Assembly: GCF_036865545.1 (NCBI RefSeq)
Contig: NZ_CP142208.1
Coordinates: forward strand, 4,030,001 to 4,094,000
DNA: 64,000 nucleotides
Direction of reading: 5' to 3'
DNA from: Erwinia sp. E_sp_B01_1
Lineage (GTDB): Bacteria; Pseudomonadota; Gammaproteobacteria; Enterobacterales; Enterobacteriaceae
Numbering within the stretch: the stretch's first letter is position 1; every line of letters starts with the position of its first letter. Below are positions 18,975-28,117 of this stretch, one piece after another. Both the position numbers and the translations under genes were made by a program. The notes below the pieces were generated by a model. The model did not search any database. It had not been told where the DNA came from and saw nothing but the letters and a program-made list of their open reading frames with translations.

Positions 18975-20189
18975 ATGGAAACTGTTCGTTCTTCTACACC
19001 CCTCCATCGCGTTGGGCCGCTACTCTTTTCCCTGGCGTTAGGGGCATTTGCCATTGGCCTGAGTGAATTCGTGATCATGGGACTGCTGCCGCAGGTCTCC
19101 AGCGCGATGCAGGTCAGCCTCGCCGAAGGCAGTAAATTTATCAGTTATTACGCGCTTGGCGTGGTGGTGGGTGCACCGCTGTTTTCGCTGAGTACCGCGC
19201 GTCTGTGCCGTAAACATCAGCTGATGATTTTCATTACGCTGTTTCTGTTCGGCAACGTCAGCAGCATGCTGGCCAGCAATGCCCATATGCTGGTGATTTC
19301 ACGTTTCCTCAGCGGATTACCGCACGGGGCGTTCCTGGGCGTGGCAGCTCTGGCTGCGGCTTCTCTGGTTGAAGAGAATCGCCGTGGACAGGCGGTTGGC
19401 AAGGTGATGCTGGGCCTGACGCTGGCCTCATTGCTGGGCAATCCCGCCGCCACCCTGCTGGGTGAGCATCTGGACTGGCGTTGGGCCTTTGCCTGCGTCT
19501 CCCTGCTGTCGCTGATTGATGCGCTGCTGATTTACAGGCTGTTCCCGGTACAGAAAGAAGAAGAACAAAGCTCCCCGCTGAAGGAGATTCGCGGACTGGC
19601 CAACCTTCGTCTGTGGCTGACGCTGGGCATTGCGGCGATTGGCTTTGGCGGAATGTTTGCGGTGATCAGCTACATCACACCAATCCTGACGATGGCAGCG
19701 CACCTCTCTACCTTCTGGCTGCCCTTTGTGCTGTTTGCTTTTGGTCTGGGCATGGTGCTGGGAAATCTGGCCGGTGGCCGTATGGCCGATGGCAAAATCA
19801 TGCTCTCCATTTTCTGCATCCTGGCGTGGAGCGTGATCGTCCTGACCCTGTTCCCCCTGATGATTGGCACGGTAACAGGCCTGATGATCGGCGCTTTCCT
19901 GGTGGGCACCAACCTCGCGCTCTGCGCGCCGCTTCAGGTGCGCCTGATGCAGGTGGCAGGGAAAGCGCAGACGCTGGCGGCCACGCTGAATCACTCAGCG
20001 TTTAACATTGCCAACGCGCTGGGGGCTTTCCTGGGGGCTTACGTGGTGCAACAGGGCTATCCGATGACGCAGACCGCCAGCTACGGCGCAATCCTGCCAG
20101 TATTGGGCATGATGATCTTTATTGTGGCGTTGCTGAAAGAAGTGGCGGACCGCAAAAATACCGACGTCGGCTCCACCGATCTGATTTAA
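18975..20189 (+). CDS. MFS transporter, AraJ/DHA1 type
   Basis: 404 residues from the ATG at 18975 (METVRSST). Twelve predicted membrane segments. The N-terminal LGAFAIGLSEFVIMGLLPQVS and the loop RFLSGLPHGAFLGVAAL are typical of the DHA1 drug/sugar efflux group that includes AraJ. Substrate unknown. Followed by a strong terminator shared with the next, convergent MFS gene. Confidence 0.8.
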   Translation: METVRSSTPLHRVGPLLFSLALGAFAIGLSEFVIMGLLPQVSSAMQVSLAEGSKFISYYALGVVVGAPLFSLSTARLCRKHQLMIFITLFLFGNVSSMLASNAHMLVISRFLSGLPHGAFLGVAALAAASLVEENRRGQAVGKVMLGLTLASLLGNPAATLLGEHLDWRWAFACVSLLSLIDALLIYRLFPVQKEEEQSSPLKEIRGLANLRLWLTLGIAAIGFGGMFAVISYITPILTMAAHLSTFWLPFVLFAFGLGMVLGNLAGGRMADGKIMLSIFCILAWSVIVLTLFPLMIGTVTGLMIGAFLVGTNLALCAPLQVRLMQVAGKAQTLAATLNHSAFNIANALGAFLGAYVVQQGYPMTQTASYGAILPVLGMMIFIVALLKEVADRKNTDVGSTDLI

Positions 20190-20192
20190 CTG

Positions 20193-20220
20193 AAAAAAAG
20201 GAACCCTGGGGTTCCTTTTT
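20193..20220. terminator. Bidirectional terminator between two MFS genes
   Basis: Near-perfect inverted repeat AAAAAGGAACCC/GGGTTCCTTTTT with A-run and T-run on either side, placed between convergent stops at 20189 and 20243. Works as an intrinsic terminator in both directions. Confidence 0.88.
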
Positions 20221-20242
20221 AAGGGATTAACACAGTGCAGGC

Positions 20243-21430
20243 TCAGGCGATGGCTGGCCGGGATCGTAATGCCGCATAGACCGTCAGGGTAGCAATTAAA
20301 AGCGCTACTGCACTGCCCATAAAGACCCCTTTCGCGCCGGTGATGTTGAAGATCACCCCGCCCGCAGCCGCACCTATGGTGATGGCTAACTGAATGGAAG
20401 CCACCAGCAAGCCGCCGCCGCTTTCTGCTTCGTCCGGTAACGTACGGGTAAGCCAGGTCGACCAGCCAACCGGCACCGCGCCGAAAGCCATACCCCATAA
20501 GGCAACCAGCACAGCGTCCACCATCGGTGCCGGGCCCATGGCAACCAGTCCAACGCCCATCAGGCCCATCGCCAGTGGCATGGCAATTAACGTCCGGTGC
20601 AGGTTACGCTCAAGCAAAACGCCCGCAATCAGCGTTCCGGCAAAGTTGGCCACACCAAATCCCAGCAGAATGGCAGAAAGTCCGTTAACGCCCACGCCGG
20701 TCACGCTCTCCAGGAAAGGCCGCAGATAAGTGAAGAAGGCGAAGTGACCCGAGAACAGCAGGATGATGGCCAACAGCGCCGTCTGCATACCGGGCCTTCT
20801 GACCAGCGAGAAGATCGAGCTGCCGCTTCCGGAATGATTCGAGGACATTTTGGGTAAAGCCATTACCTGCCAGCTCAGCGCCAGTAAGCCAATAGCTGAA
20901 GCCGCCACAAACACGTTGCGCCAGCCAATCAGATGGCCGAAGTAGCTGCCCATCGGCGCAGCCACTATGGTCGCCACTGAGACGCCGCTGAACACGATGG
21001 AGAGCGCCCGTGGCAGCATGGCTTCCGGCACCAGTCGCATCGTCGTTGCCGCCGCCAGCGTCCAGAACCCACCGATGGCGATCCCCAGCAACACGCGGCC
21101 TGCCAGAATAAAGCTGAGATTAGGGGCAAAAGCCACCAGCAGGTTTGACACAATCAGCATCACAGAAAAACCCAGCATCACCGCACGGCGATCCATTTTT
21201 CGTGTGGCTGAGGCAATAAAGAAGCTGGTTAACAGGGCAAAAATAGCGGTGATGGTCACCGCCTGTCCGGTTGTGCCTTCGGTCACGCCAAGGCTCGCGG
21301 CCATTGGCGTTAACAGGCTGGCAGGCAGGAACTCGGCTGTGACCAGCCCAAAGACGCCGAGCGCCATTGAAAATACGGCACCCCACTGGGGTTTTTGTTG
21401 TTCCGGGCTTTCCGGATGGTGAGTGTGCAT
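20243..21430 (-). CDS. MFS transporter, DHA1 efflux type
   Basis: 395 residues from MHTHHPESPEQ at 21430. Twelve hydrophobic segments with FGLVTAEFLPASLLTPMA in TM1 and RVLLGIAIGGFWTLAAA in TM4, patterns of the sugar/purine/drug efflux group (NepI/SotB-like). A histidine-rich N-terminus precedes TM1. Divergent from an AraC-family gene, which probably controls it. Substrate not identifiable. Confidence 0.8.
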   Translation of the reverse strand: MHTHHPESPEQQKPQWGAVFSMALGVFGLVTAEFLPASLLTPMAASLGVTEGTTGQAVTITAIFALLTSFFIASATRKMDRRAVMLGFSVMLIVSNLLVAFAPNLSFILAGRVLLGIAIGGFWTLAAATTMRLVPEAMLPRALSIVFSGVSVATIVAAPMGSYFGHLIGWRNVFVAASAIGLLALSWQVMALPKMSSNHSGSGSSIFSLVRRPGMQTALLAIILLFSGHFAFFTYLRPFLESVTGVGVNGLSAILLGFGVANFAGTLIAGVLLERNLHRTLIAMPLAMGLMGVGLVAMGPAPMVDAVLVALWGMAFGAVPVGWSTWLTRTLPDEAESGGGLLVASIQLAITIGAAAGGVIFNITGAKGVFMGSAVALLIATLTVYAALRSRPAIA

Positions 21431-21539
21431 GATGTGGTGTCCGTCAGAGAAGTCAGCGTAAAGAATAATCGGCAAGGATCGGATGGTCTATGATATAAAA
21501 TCCGTAATTATTGACTCATCGTCCGGAGATCTCACGATC

Positions 21540-22517
21540 ATGATCACAGAACAGCATGACCTGGCCAGTGAACTGCTGCTGGGAATGCGCCTGATGGGCG
21601 TGCAGTACAAACGCATTGAGCTGGCCGCGCCTTTTGGTGTCGGTTTTGAAAATGCCCCGGGCCGTGCTCAGTTTCACTTTATCAGCCGTGGTCCGGTGAT
21701 GCTTCGCACGCATCACGGCAGGCTTTATACCCTGAATACCGGTGATGCGTTACTGCTGCCACACGGTATCGATCATGCGTTGATCTCATCGCCAGAAGTG
21801 GCCTGTACGGATGTCCGTTCGTTCAACACGACACCGGTCTGCAACAATTTCAGCTGTGTAAAAGCCTGCCCTGAGGAGTCAAAAGAGGAACCCGGCGCCC
21901 TGATTTTCAGTGGCTGCATGGAATTTGACCTTGGCGGGATGCAGATGTTGATCAGCGCTATGCCTGAGGTGCTGCTGGCCGACACGCTGATGCATAAATA
22001 TCCCGAAGTTCAGCCGATGCTGGATGCGATGGAGCGGGAATCCCTGAGCCGTCGGGCCGGTTATGCCGGGATCCTTTCCCGACTGGCGGATGTGGTGGCC
22101 TCTTTTATCGTGCGGGGCTGGGTAGAGTCTGGCTGTGGACAGGCGGGTGGCTGGCTTCAGGCACTGCGCGATCCCCGTCTCGGCAGAGCACTGGTTGCGT
22201 TACACCGGGAACCTGGCAAAAACTGGACCGTGGCCCAGTTGGCTGCCGAGATGGGCAGTTCGCGCTCCGTCTTCGCCGAACGCTTCCTGGCCGTGACCGG
22301 CATGACGCCGGTGCGTTACCTGACGGAGTTAAGAATGCAGCTGGCGGTGCAGTGGATCGGGCGGGATGGCGAGGCGATAGAAACCGTCGCCTGGCGACTG
22401 GGTTACGGCTCCCTCGCCGCCTTCAGCCGGGCATTTAAACGCACCCTTGGCAAGACGCCCGGCACCCTGCGTTCCGAAGAGACCCAGCGACTGGCCGAAA
22501 CGAAAATGGCCAGTTGA
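21540..22517 (+). CDS. AraC-family regulator with cupin sensor domain
   Basis: 325 residues from the ATG at 21540, with CGGAG a few bases upstream; an in-frame start at 21483 would add 19 residues. N-terminal cupin-type domain (about 1-190, HFISRGPVMLRT, DALLLPHGIDHAL) and a C-terminal double helix-turn-helix (about 215-315: WTVAQLAAEMGSSRSVFAERF and AWRLGYGSLAAFSRAFKR). Three cysteines lie close together in CNNFSCVKAC, which could form a redox- or ligand-sensing site. Divergent from the MFS exporter, the probable target. Confidence 0.88.
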   Translation: MITEQHDLASELLLGMRLMGVQYKRIELAAPFGVGFENAPGRAQFHFISRGPVMLRTHHGRLYTLNTGDALLLPHGIDHALISSPEVACTDVRSFNTTPVCNNFSCVKACPEESKEEPGALIFSGCMEFDLGGMQMLISAMPEVLLADTLMHKYPEVQPMLDAMERESLSRRAGYAGILSRLADVVASFIVRGWVESGCGQAGGWLQALRDPRLGRALVALHREPGKNWTVAQLAAEMGSSRSVFAERFLAVTGMTPVRYLTELRMQLAVQWIGRDGEAIETVAWRLGYGSLAAFSRAFKRTLGKTPGTLRSEETQRLAETKMAS

Positions 22518-22539
22518 GGGCCTCTTTTACAGAACCGCG

Positions 22540-23427
22540 CTAAACCAGATACTTATTGAACCAGCCGAGGGTTCTTTCCCAGGCCAGCTCAGCGGCTTTT
22601 TTGTCGTAACGCGGCGTGGAGTCGTTGTGGAATCCGTGGTTCACTTCGGGGTAAATATGCGCTTCATAAACCTTCTGCTCCGCCTTCAGCGCGGCCTCAT
22701 AAGCGGGCCAGCCTTCGTTGATGCGCGTATCCAGCCCGGCATAGTGAATCAGTAACGGGGCTTTAATGCGTGACACATCTTTTGCCTCCGGCTGGCGGCC
22801 ATAAAAGGGTACGGCCGCAGCCAGCTCCGGATAAGCTACAGCAGCGGCATTTGCCACTCCACCGCCGTAGCAGAAACCGGTGATCCCCACTTTTCCGGTC
22901 GTTCGCTCGTCCTGCATCATAAATTCAATGGCGGCAAAGAAGTCGTTCATTAACTTCGTCGGATCTATCTGCGCCTGCATCTCCCGGCCTTTTTCATCAT
23001 TGCCGGGATAGCCGCCCATCACGCTCAGCCCATCGGGAGCCAGCGCAATAAAACCCGCTTTTGCCACGCGGCGAGCCACATCTTCAATATAGGGATTCAG
23101 TCCCCGGTTCTCATGAACCACCACCACCGCAGGGACTTTTCCGGTCGCTTTGGCCGGACGAACCAGATATCCGCGCACGGTTTTGTTGCCGTTGGGCGAG
23201 GGGTAGTGAATGTATTCCGGCAGGATGTCCGGGTCGGTAAACTCGACCTGCTCCGCCAGCGCGTAATTGGGGCTTAGCGAAGTCAGCAAGGTAGCGGCAG
23301 TGAGCCCGCCCACCGCAAACTTGCCGGCCAGAGAGAGAAACTCACGCTTGTTAATTTTGCCGTGAACGTAGTAATCGTAAATCTCAAGCAGCTCAGGGGA
23401 GAAATCTTTCGCGGTCAGACGGGCCAT
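22540..23427 (-). CDS. Dienelactone hydrolase family protein (YghX-like)
   Basis: 295 residues from MARLTAKDFSP at 23427. Alpha/beta hydrolase with the dienelactone hydrolase Cys-Asp-His triad: nucleophile in GFCYGGG (about 184), Asp in YAGLDTR (about 235) and His in VNHGFHND (about 269). The first 60 residues contain KREFLSLAGKFAVGGLTAATLL, a hydrophobic stretch that could act as a Tat/Sec-like signal or anchor but lacks a clear twin arginine. Resembles E. coli YghX. Convergent with the AraC gene. Substrate unknown. Confidence 0.85.
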   Translation of the reverse strand: MARLTAKDFSPELLEIYDYYVHGKINKREFLSLAGKFAVGGLTAATLLTSLSPNYALAEQVEFTDPDILPEYIHYPSPNGNKTVRGYLVRPAKATGKVPAVVVVHENRGLNPYIEDVARRVAKAGFIALAPDGLSVMGGYPGNDEKGREMQAQIDPTKLMNDFFAAIEFMMQDERTTGKVGITGFCYGGGVANAAAVAYPELAAAVPFYGRQPEAKDVSRIKAPLLIHYAGLDTRINEGWPAYEAALKAEQKVYEAHIYPEVNHGFHNDSTPRYDKKAAELAWERTLGWFNKYLV

Positions 23428-23664
23428 CTCAGTGCTCCTGTGTTGCGCCAGGGGGAAATGATTCTTAGTAACAGTCAGGTAGATCAGGCTTTCCGTCAAG
23501 CCGCTCCGCCCCTTTCTCAGACGAAGCGGAGGCATTCAGGCATTTCTTTACGTTTTATCTCTGTTTCACCGCACTTTTTAACGCCGCAGGCCGGGGGAAA
23601 ATGCGTATGATCCTTCTCAACCCCTTTTTTGAGCCTGACCCGGCTGAGCCATAATCCGATAACC

Positions 23665-24708
23665 ATGACTGACAGCCCTGCCTTCTCCACGCCGGTTTTT
23701 GACGGCCACAACGATCTGCTACTGCGCCTGTGGATGCCCGCAGAGCAGGATCCCGTCACGCAGTTTCTGCAGGGCTCGCTTCCGGGGCATCTGGATATGG
23801 CACGCATGCGTCAGGGCGGTTTCGCCGGGGGATTGTTTGCGGTATTTGTGCCTCCGGCGCAGTTTGTGAAACAGGGCAGCGCAACGTATGACGAGGCGCA
23901 ACACGATCCTTTGGCTATCACAGACGCGCAGATTGCCCTGCTGCACAGGATTGAAGCCGAATCATCAGGCCGGGCAAAAATCTGCCGGACGGCAGGTGAG
24001 ATCGAACAGTGCCTCTCTCAGGGCGTGCTGGCGATGGTGCTGCATATAGAAGGCGCGGAAGCGCTGGATGAGCAGCTCAGCCAGCTGGATCGCTGGATTG
24101 ATGCTGGCCTGCGCAGTCTGGGTCCGCTGTGGAATCTGCCTAACCGTTTTGGCGTGGGGGTGACGGGTTCCTTTCCCGGCTCTCCCGACACGGGTGAAGG
24201 CCTGACGCCTTTGGGTCTGGAGCTGCTGCGAACCTGCAACCAGAAGAAAGTGTTGATCGACCTGTCGCACATGAATGAAAAAGCCTTCTGGCAGACCGCG
24301 CGTCTCAGCACCGCACCGCTGGTTGCCACCCATTCCAATGTGCATGACCTCTGCCCGCAGCCACGCAATCTCACCGGCAGCCAGCTTGAGGCCATAGCGG
24401 AGAGTGACGGCTTTGTGGGCGTGAATTTTGGCAACGCCTTCCTGCGGGCAGACGGCAAGCGTGACAGCGATACGCCGCTTGATGACATTCTTCGTCATCT
24501 TGAAGGGCTGATGGCGATTCTGGGCGAGGATCGTGTGGGGCTGGGTTCAGATTTCGACGGCATCAGCGTGCCGGATGGCCTGAAGGATGTCTCTGGCCTG
24601 CCCCGGCTTATTGAGGCGATGCAGTCAGCGGGCTACTCTCAGCAACTGATTGAAAAAATCAGCTGGCGCAACTGGCTGGCCGCACTGAAAAAAACCTGGG
24701 GAGAATGA
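23665..24708 (+). CDS. Membrane dipeptidase family (M19) peptidase
   Basis: 347 residues from the ATG at 23665 (MTDSPAFST). Renal-dipeptidase-type zinc metallopeptidase: FDGHNDLLLR carries the first HxD metal ligands, HIEGAEAL the bridging Glu, DLSHMNE and ATHSNVH further ligands, and GLGSDFDG the conserved Asp. No signal peptide, so cytoplasmic. It sits 182 bp upstream of pqqA in the same direction; a dipeptidase gene next to pqq is a recurring arrangement in enterobacteria, so a part in handling PqqA-derived fragments is possible but unproven. Confidence 0.88.
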   Translation: MTDSPAFSTPVFDGHNDLLLRLWMPAEQDPVTQFLQGSLPGHLDMARMRQGGFAGGLFAVFVPPAQFVKQGSATYDEAQHDPLAITDAQIALLHRIEAESSGRAKICRTAGEIEQCLSQGVLAMVLHIEGAEALDEQLSQLDRWIDAGLRSLGPLWNLPNRFGVGVTGSFPGSPDTGEGLTPLGLELLRTCNQKKVLIDLSHMNEKAFWQTARLSTAPLVATHSNVHDLCPQPRNLTGSQLEAIAESDGFVGVNFGNAFLRADGKRDSDTPLDDILRHLEGLMAILGEDRVGLGSDFDGISVPDGLKDVSGLPRLIEAMQSAGYSQQLIEKISWRNWLAALKKTWGE

Positions 24709-24781
24709 ACCACCTGGAACGTTCTGGTGTTCCTTCCCCAGTACCCCTGCTGCTTACAGGGTTGATATCATTCAGGCTTAG

Positions 24782-24796
24782 GCGCAACATTTGCGC
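24782..24796. promoter_or_regulatory. Inverted repeat upstream of pqqA
   Basis: GCGCAA-CAT-TTGCGC, perfect 6-bp arms, about 95-110 bp before pqqA. A TTGACA hexamer follows at 24813-24818, but no -10 element lies at normal spacing. Possible regulator site for the pqq promoter. Confidence 0.35.
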
Positions 24797-24890
24797 GCCA
24801 ATTCTGAGATATTTGACAACAAGCGTATTACCTGCCGAACTTAATATCGCAGAATCTTTAATTTTCCGTTAACACCATGAGGATTTCACT

Positions 24891-24962
24891 ATGTGGACTA
24901 AACCAAAATTTGTTGATTTACGCTTAGGTCTGGAAGTGACTCTGTACATCTCCAACCGTTAA
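24891..24962 (+). CDS. pqqA: PQQ precursor peptide
   Basis: 23-residue peptide whose Glu15 and Tyr19 become the whole carbon skeleton of pyrroloquinoline quinone. The LEVTLY stretch gives the required E-x-x-x-Y spacing, and the N-terminus MWTKPKF is the usual PqqA start. The ATG at 24891 is preceded by a GAGGA ribosome-binding site. First gene of pqqABCDEF; a stable hairpin follows before pqqB, consistent with pqqA message being in excess. Confidence 0.97.
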   Translation: MWTKPKFVDLRLGLEVTLYISNR

Positions 24963-24970
24963 TCTCTTAT

Positions 24971-24990
24971 GCCCACGGCCTGCCGTGGGC
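24971..24990 (+). promoter_or_regulatory. Hairpin between pqqA and pqqB
   Basis: 9-bp GC-rich perfect repeat GCCCACGGC/GCCGTGGGC separated by CT, 8 bp after pqqA. There is no T-run, so it is likely a partial attenuator or RNA-protecting structure that raises pqqA peptide over the enzymes. Confidence 0.65.
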
Positions 24991-25019
24991 ATCTTCCCTG
25001 TCTCGATCCTGGTTCACAC

Positions 25020-25931
25020 ATGCAGATTAACGTTCTCGGCTCTGCGGCGGGTGGCGGTTTCCCTCAATGGAACTGCAACTGCAGAAACTGTCAGGGCGTG
25101 CGTAACGGCACCCTTAAAACCTCGGCACGCACCCAATCCTCCATTGCCCTCAGTGATGATGGCATCAACTTTGTGTTGTGTAACGCCTCACCAGACATCG
25201 CCCAGCAGCTGGCCTCCACGCCGGCGCTGATCAAAAAAGATGTGCTGCGCGGCACGGCTATTGGTTCCATTATCCTGACCGACAGCCAGATTGATCACAC
25301 CGCTGGCTTGCTCAGCCTGCGTGAAGGCTGTCCGCACCAGGTCTGGTGTACCCCGGAAGTGCATGACGATCTGACGACCGGTTTCCCGGTATTTACCATG
25401 CTGACTCACTGGAACGGCGGGCTGATCCACAATGCCATTACGCCAGGGGAAGCATTCTCCGTTGCCGTCTGTCCGGCCCTGAAGTTCACCGCTATCCCGC
25501 TGCTCAGCAATGCCCCACCGTACTCTGCGTACCGGGGTAAACCGCTGCCTGGCCACAATATCGCGCTGTTTATTGAAGATACCCGTACCGGTAAGACGCT
25601 GATGTATGCGCCTGGTCTGGGTGAGCCGGACGGCGAGCTATTGGGCTGGCTGAAAAAAGCCGACTGCCTGCTGATTGATGGCACCCTGTGGCAGGACAAC
25701 GAACTGGCCACCACGGGTGTCGGTCGCAACACCGGCAAAGATATGGGCCATCTGGCCCTGGCGGAAGAACAGGGGCTGATTGCGCTGCTGGCTTCGCTGC
25801 CGGCAGAACGTAAAATTCTGATTCATATCAATAACACCAACCCGATCCTGGATGAAGAGTCGGCTGAACGTCAGATGCTGACGCAGCTGGGCATTGAAGT
25901 CAGCTGGGACGGCATGGTGATTGAGGTTTAG
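25020..25931 (+). CDS. pqqB: PQQ biosynthesis protein PqqB
   Basis: 303 residues from the ATG at 25020 ([19 protein letters not shown]). Metallo-beta-lactamase fold; family work implicates it in hydroxylating the Glu-Tyr precursor. An unusual Cys-rich N-terminal segment ([10 protein letters not shown], about 17-26) is a PqqB hallmark and can hold zinc. The DSQIDHTAG motif (about 86-94) replaces the classical HxHxDH metal site, as in other PqqB proteins. Six bases separate its stop from pqqC. Confidence 0.96.
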   Translation: MQINVLGSAAGGGFPQWNCNCRNCQGVRNGTLKTSARTQSSIALSDDGINFVLCNASPDIAQQLASTPALIKKDVLRGTAIGSIILTDSQIDHTAGLLSLREGCPHQVWCTPEVHDDLTTGFPVFTMLTHWNGGLIHNAITPGEAFSVAVCPALKFTAIPLLSNAPPYSAYRGKPLPGHNIALFIEDTRTGKTLMYAPGLGEPDGELLGWLKKADCLLIDGTLWQDNELATTGVGRNTGKDMGHLALAEEQGLIALLASLPAERKILIHINNTNPILDEESAERQMLTQLGIEVSWDGMVIEV

Positions 25932-25937
25932 ATAATT

Positions 25938-26705
25938 ATGACGCCAGATACTTTTCCAACCGAGCCGATGACGCCTGAAGCATTCGAACAGGCTCTGCGC
26001 GCCAAAGGCGCTTATTACCATATTCATCATCCGTACCACATTGCGATGCATAATGGGAAAGCCACGCGTGAGCAGATTCAGGGCTGGGTGGCGAACCGTT
26101 TTTATTACCAGACCAGCATCCCGTTGAAAGATGCTGCGATCATGGCCAACTGTCCGGATCCCAAAACCCGCCGTAAGTGGGTGCAGCGTATTCTGGATCA
26201 CGACGGGCATGAAGGCAGCGAAGGGGGAATCGAAGCCTGGCTGCGTCTGGGCGAAGCCGTGGGCCTGGATCGTGACATGCTGCTTTCTGAGCGTATGGTG
26301 CTGCCCGGCGTGCGATTTGCCGTGGATGCCTATGTCAGCTTTGCCCGCCGTGCGGTGTGGCAGGAAGCGGCTTGCAGTTCACTGACCGAACTGTTTGCCC
26401 CGCAAATCCATCAGGCGCGTCTCGACACCTGGCCGCAGCACTATCAGTGGATTGAAACCGAAGGCTACGGCTACTTCCGCAGCCGACTCAGCCAGGCAAA
26501 CCGCGATGTGGAACATGGCTTACAGCTGGCGCTGGACTACTGCACCACGGTAGAGAAGCAGCAGCGCATGCTGGAAATCCTGCAATTCAAACTGGATATC
26601 CTCTGGAGCATGCTGGATTCGATGACCATGGCCTATGAGCTGCACCGTCCGCCTTACCACACCGTGACCGACAAGATGGCCTGGCACAAAGAGAGACTCC
26701 TGTGA
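25938..26705 (+). CDS. pqqC: PQQ synthase
   Basis: 255 residues. Cofactor-free oxidase that performs the final ring closure and eight-electron oxidation to PQQ. TENA/THI-4-like helical fold; conserved features include [14 protein letters not shown] (about 27-40), [19 protein letters not shown] (about 48-67), ILDHDGHEG (about 88-96) and the C-terminal [12 protein letters not shown]. Its stop overlaps the pqqD start (TGATG). Confidence 0.97.
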   Translation: MTPDTFPTEPMTPEAFEQALRAKGAYYHIHHPYHIAMHNGKATREQIQGWVANRFYYQTSIPLKDAAIMANCPDPKTRRKWVQRILDHDGHEGSEGGIEAWLRLGEAVGLDRDMLLSERMVLPGVRFAVDAYVSFARRAVWQEAACSSLTELFAPQIHQARLDTWPQHYQWIETEGYGYFRSRLSQANRDVEHGLQLALDYCTTVEKQQRMLEILQFKLDILWSMLDSMTMAYELHRPPYHTVTDKMAWHKERLL

Positions 26706-26989
26706 TGGACATTCATGAACAGCAAATCCCGGCTTTTCGCCGTGGCTACCGTTTGCAGTGGGAACCAACGCAGGATTGCCATGTGATCCTTTATCCGGAG
26801 GGAATGGCTAAACTCAATGAGAGCGCCACGGCTATCCTGCAACAGGTAGACGGCGTGCGTTCAGTTGCCGATCTGATTGCCGGGCTGGATGCCCAGTTCC
26901 CCGATGCCGGTGGCGTGGGCGACGATGTGAAGGAGTTCTTCGGCCAGGCTTATGAACAAAAGTGGATAATTTTCCGTGAACCAGCCTAA
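26705..26989 (+). CDS. pqqD: PqqA-binding chaperone PqqD
   Basis: 94 residues from the ATG at 26705; a GTG one codon upstream is also open. PqqD binds PqqA and presents it to the radical SAM enzyme PqqE (RiPP recognition element fold). Seen here: [29 protein letters not shown] start and [14 protein letters not shown] helix. Overlaps pqqC by one base and pqqE by 14 bases, so tight translational coupling, in keeping with PqqD and PqqE working as a complex. Confidence 0.96.
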   Translation: MDIHEQQIPAFRRGYRLQWEPTQDCHVILYPEGMAKLNESATAILQQVDGVRSVADLIAGLDAQFPDAGGVGDDVKEFFGQAYEQKWIIFREPA

Positions 26990-28115
26990 AACTCAGGTCA
27001 GTCCGCCGCTCTGGTTGCTGGCAGAACTGACCTACCGCTGCCCTTTGCAGTGCCCTTACTGCTCTAACCCGCTGGACTTTGCCCAGCAGGAAAAAGAGCT
27101 GACCACTGAGCAATGGATTGAGGTGTTTAAGCAGGCCCGCCAGATGGGTGCCGTGCAGCTTGGCTTCTCCGGCGGCGAACCGCTGGTGCGTAAGGATCTG
27201 CCTGAATTGATCAAGGCCGCGCGCGACCTCGGCTTTTACACCAACCTGATCACCTCCGGTATCGGCCTGACTGAGAAAAAGATCGACGCTTTTGCCGAAG
27301 CCGGGCTGGATCATATCCAGATCAGCTTCCAGGCCAGCGATGAGACCCTGAATGCCGCCCTGGCCGGGTCACAGAAAGCGTTCCAGACCAAACTGGCGAT
27401 GGCCAAAGCGGTGAAGGCCCACGGCTATCCGATGGTGCTGAACTTTGTCCTGCACCGTCATAACATTGATCAGATCGATCGCATCATTGAGCTCTGTATC
27501 GAGCTGGAAGCGGATGATGTTGAGCTGGCTACCTGCCAGTTCTACGGCTGGGCACAGCTTAACCGTGAAGGCCTTCTGCCCACCCGCGAACAGATTGCGC
27601 GGGCCGAAGAGGTGGTTCACGAGTATCGCCAGAAAATGGCGGCCAGCGGCAATCTGGCAAACCTGCTGTTTGTAACGCCAGACTATTACGAAGAGCGGCC
27701 AAAAGGGTGTATGGGAGGCTGGGGCGCTATCTTCCTCAGCGTCACGCCGGAAGGCACCGCCCTGCCCTGCCACAGCGCCCGCCAGTTGCCGGTTCAGTTC
27801 CCTTCCGTGCTGGAGAATACCCTGCAGGAAATCTGGTATGAGTCGTTTGGTTTTAATAAATACCGTGGCTTTGACTGGATGCCGGAACCCTGCCGCTCCT
27901 GCTCTGAAAAAGAGAAAGATTTTGGCGGCTGCCGTTGTCAGGCCTTTATGCTGACCGGCAATGCGGATAACACCGACCCGGTCTGCTCTAAATCGCCTCA
28001 TCACGGTAAAATACTGGAAGCGCGTGAACAGGCAAACTGTACCAACATGCAGATCAGCCACTTGCAGTTCCGCAATCGCGCCAACTCTAAGCTGATCTTT
28101 ATGACAGAGTCCTGA
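26976..28115 (+). CDS. pqqE: Radical SAM enzyme PqqE (PqqA Glu-Tyr crosslinking)
   Basis: 379 residues starting at a GTG (26976) inside the end of pqqD. Forms the carbon-carbon bond between Glu and Tyr of PqqA using S-adenosylmethionine. The radical SAM cluster motif CPLQCPYC occupies about 21-28, followed by [13 protein letters not shown]. The C-terminal SPASM region has the expected cysteines ([31 protein letters not shown]) for auxiliary iron-sulfur clusters. Confidence 0.97.
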   Translation: MNQPKTQVSPPLWLLAELTYRCPLQCPYCSNPLDFAQQEKELTTEQWIEVFKQARQMGAVQLGFSGGEPLVRKDLPELIKAARDLGFYTNLITSGIGLTEKKIDAFAEAGLDHIQISFQASDETLNAALAGSQKAFQTKLAMAKAVKAHGYPMVLNFVLHRHNIDQIDRIIELCIELEADDVELATCQFYGWAQLNREGLLPTREQIARAEEVVHEYRQKMAASGNLANLLFVTPDYYEERPKGCMGGWGAIFLSVTPEGTALPCHSARQLPVQFPSVLENTLQEIWYESFGFNKYRGFDWMPEPCRSCSEKEKDFGGCRCQAFMLTGNADNTDPVCSKSPHHGKILEAREQANCTNMQISHLQFRNRANSKLIFMTES

Positions 28116-28117
28116 TC

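Noticed and set aside
24813..24847. Sigma-70 promoter for pqqA from TTGACA (24813) and TAATAT (24842)
   Set aside because: Spacer of 23 bp is too long for a standard promoter; left unassigned.
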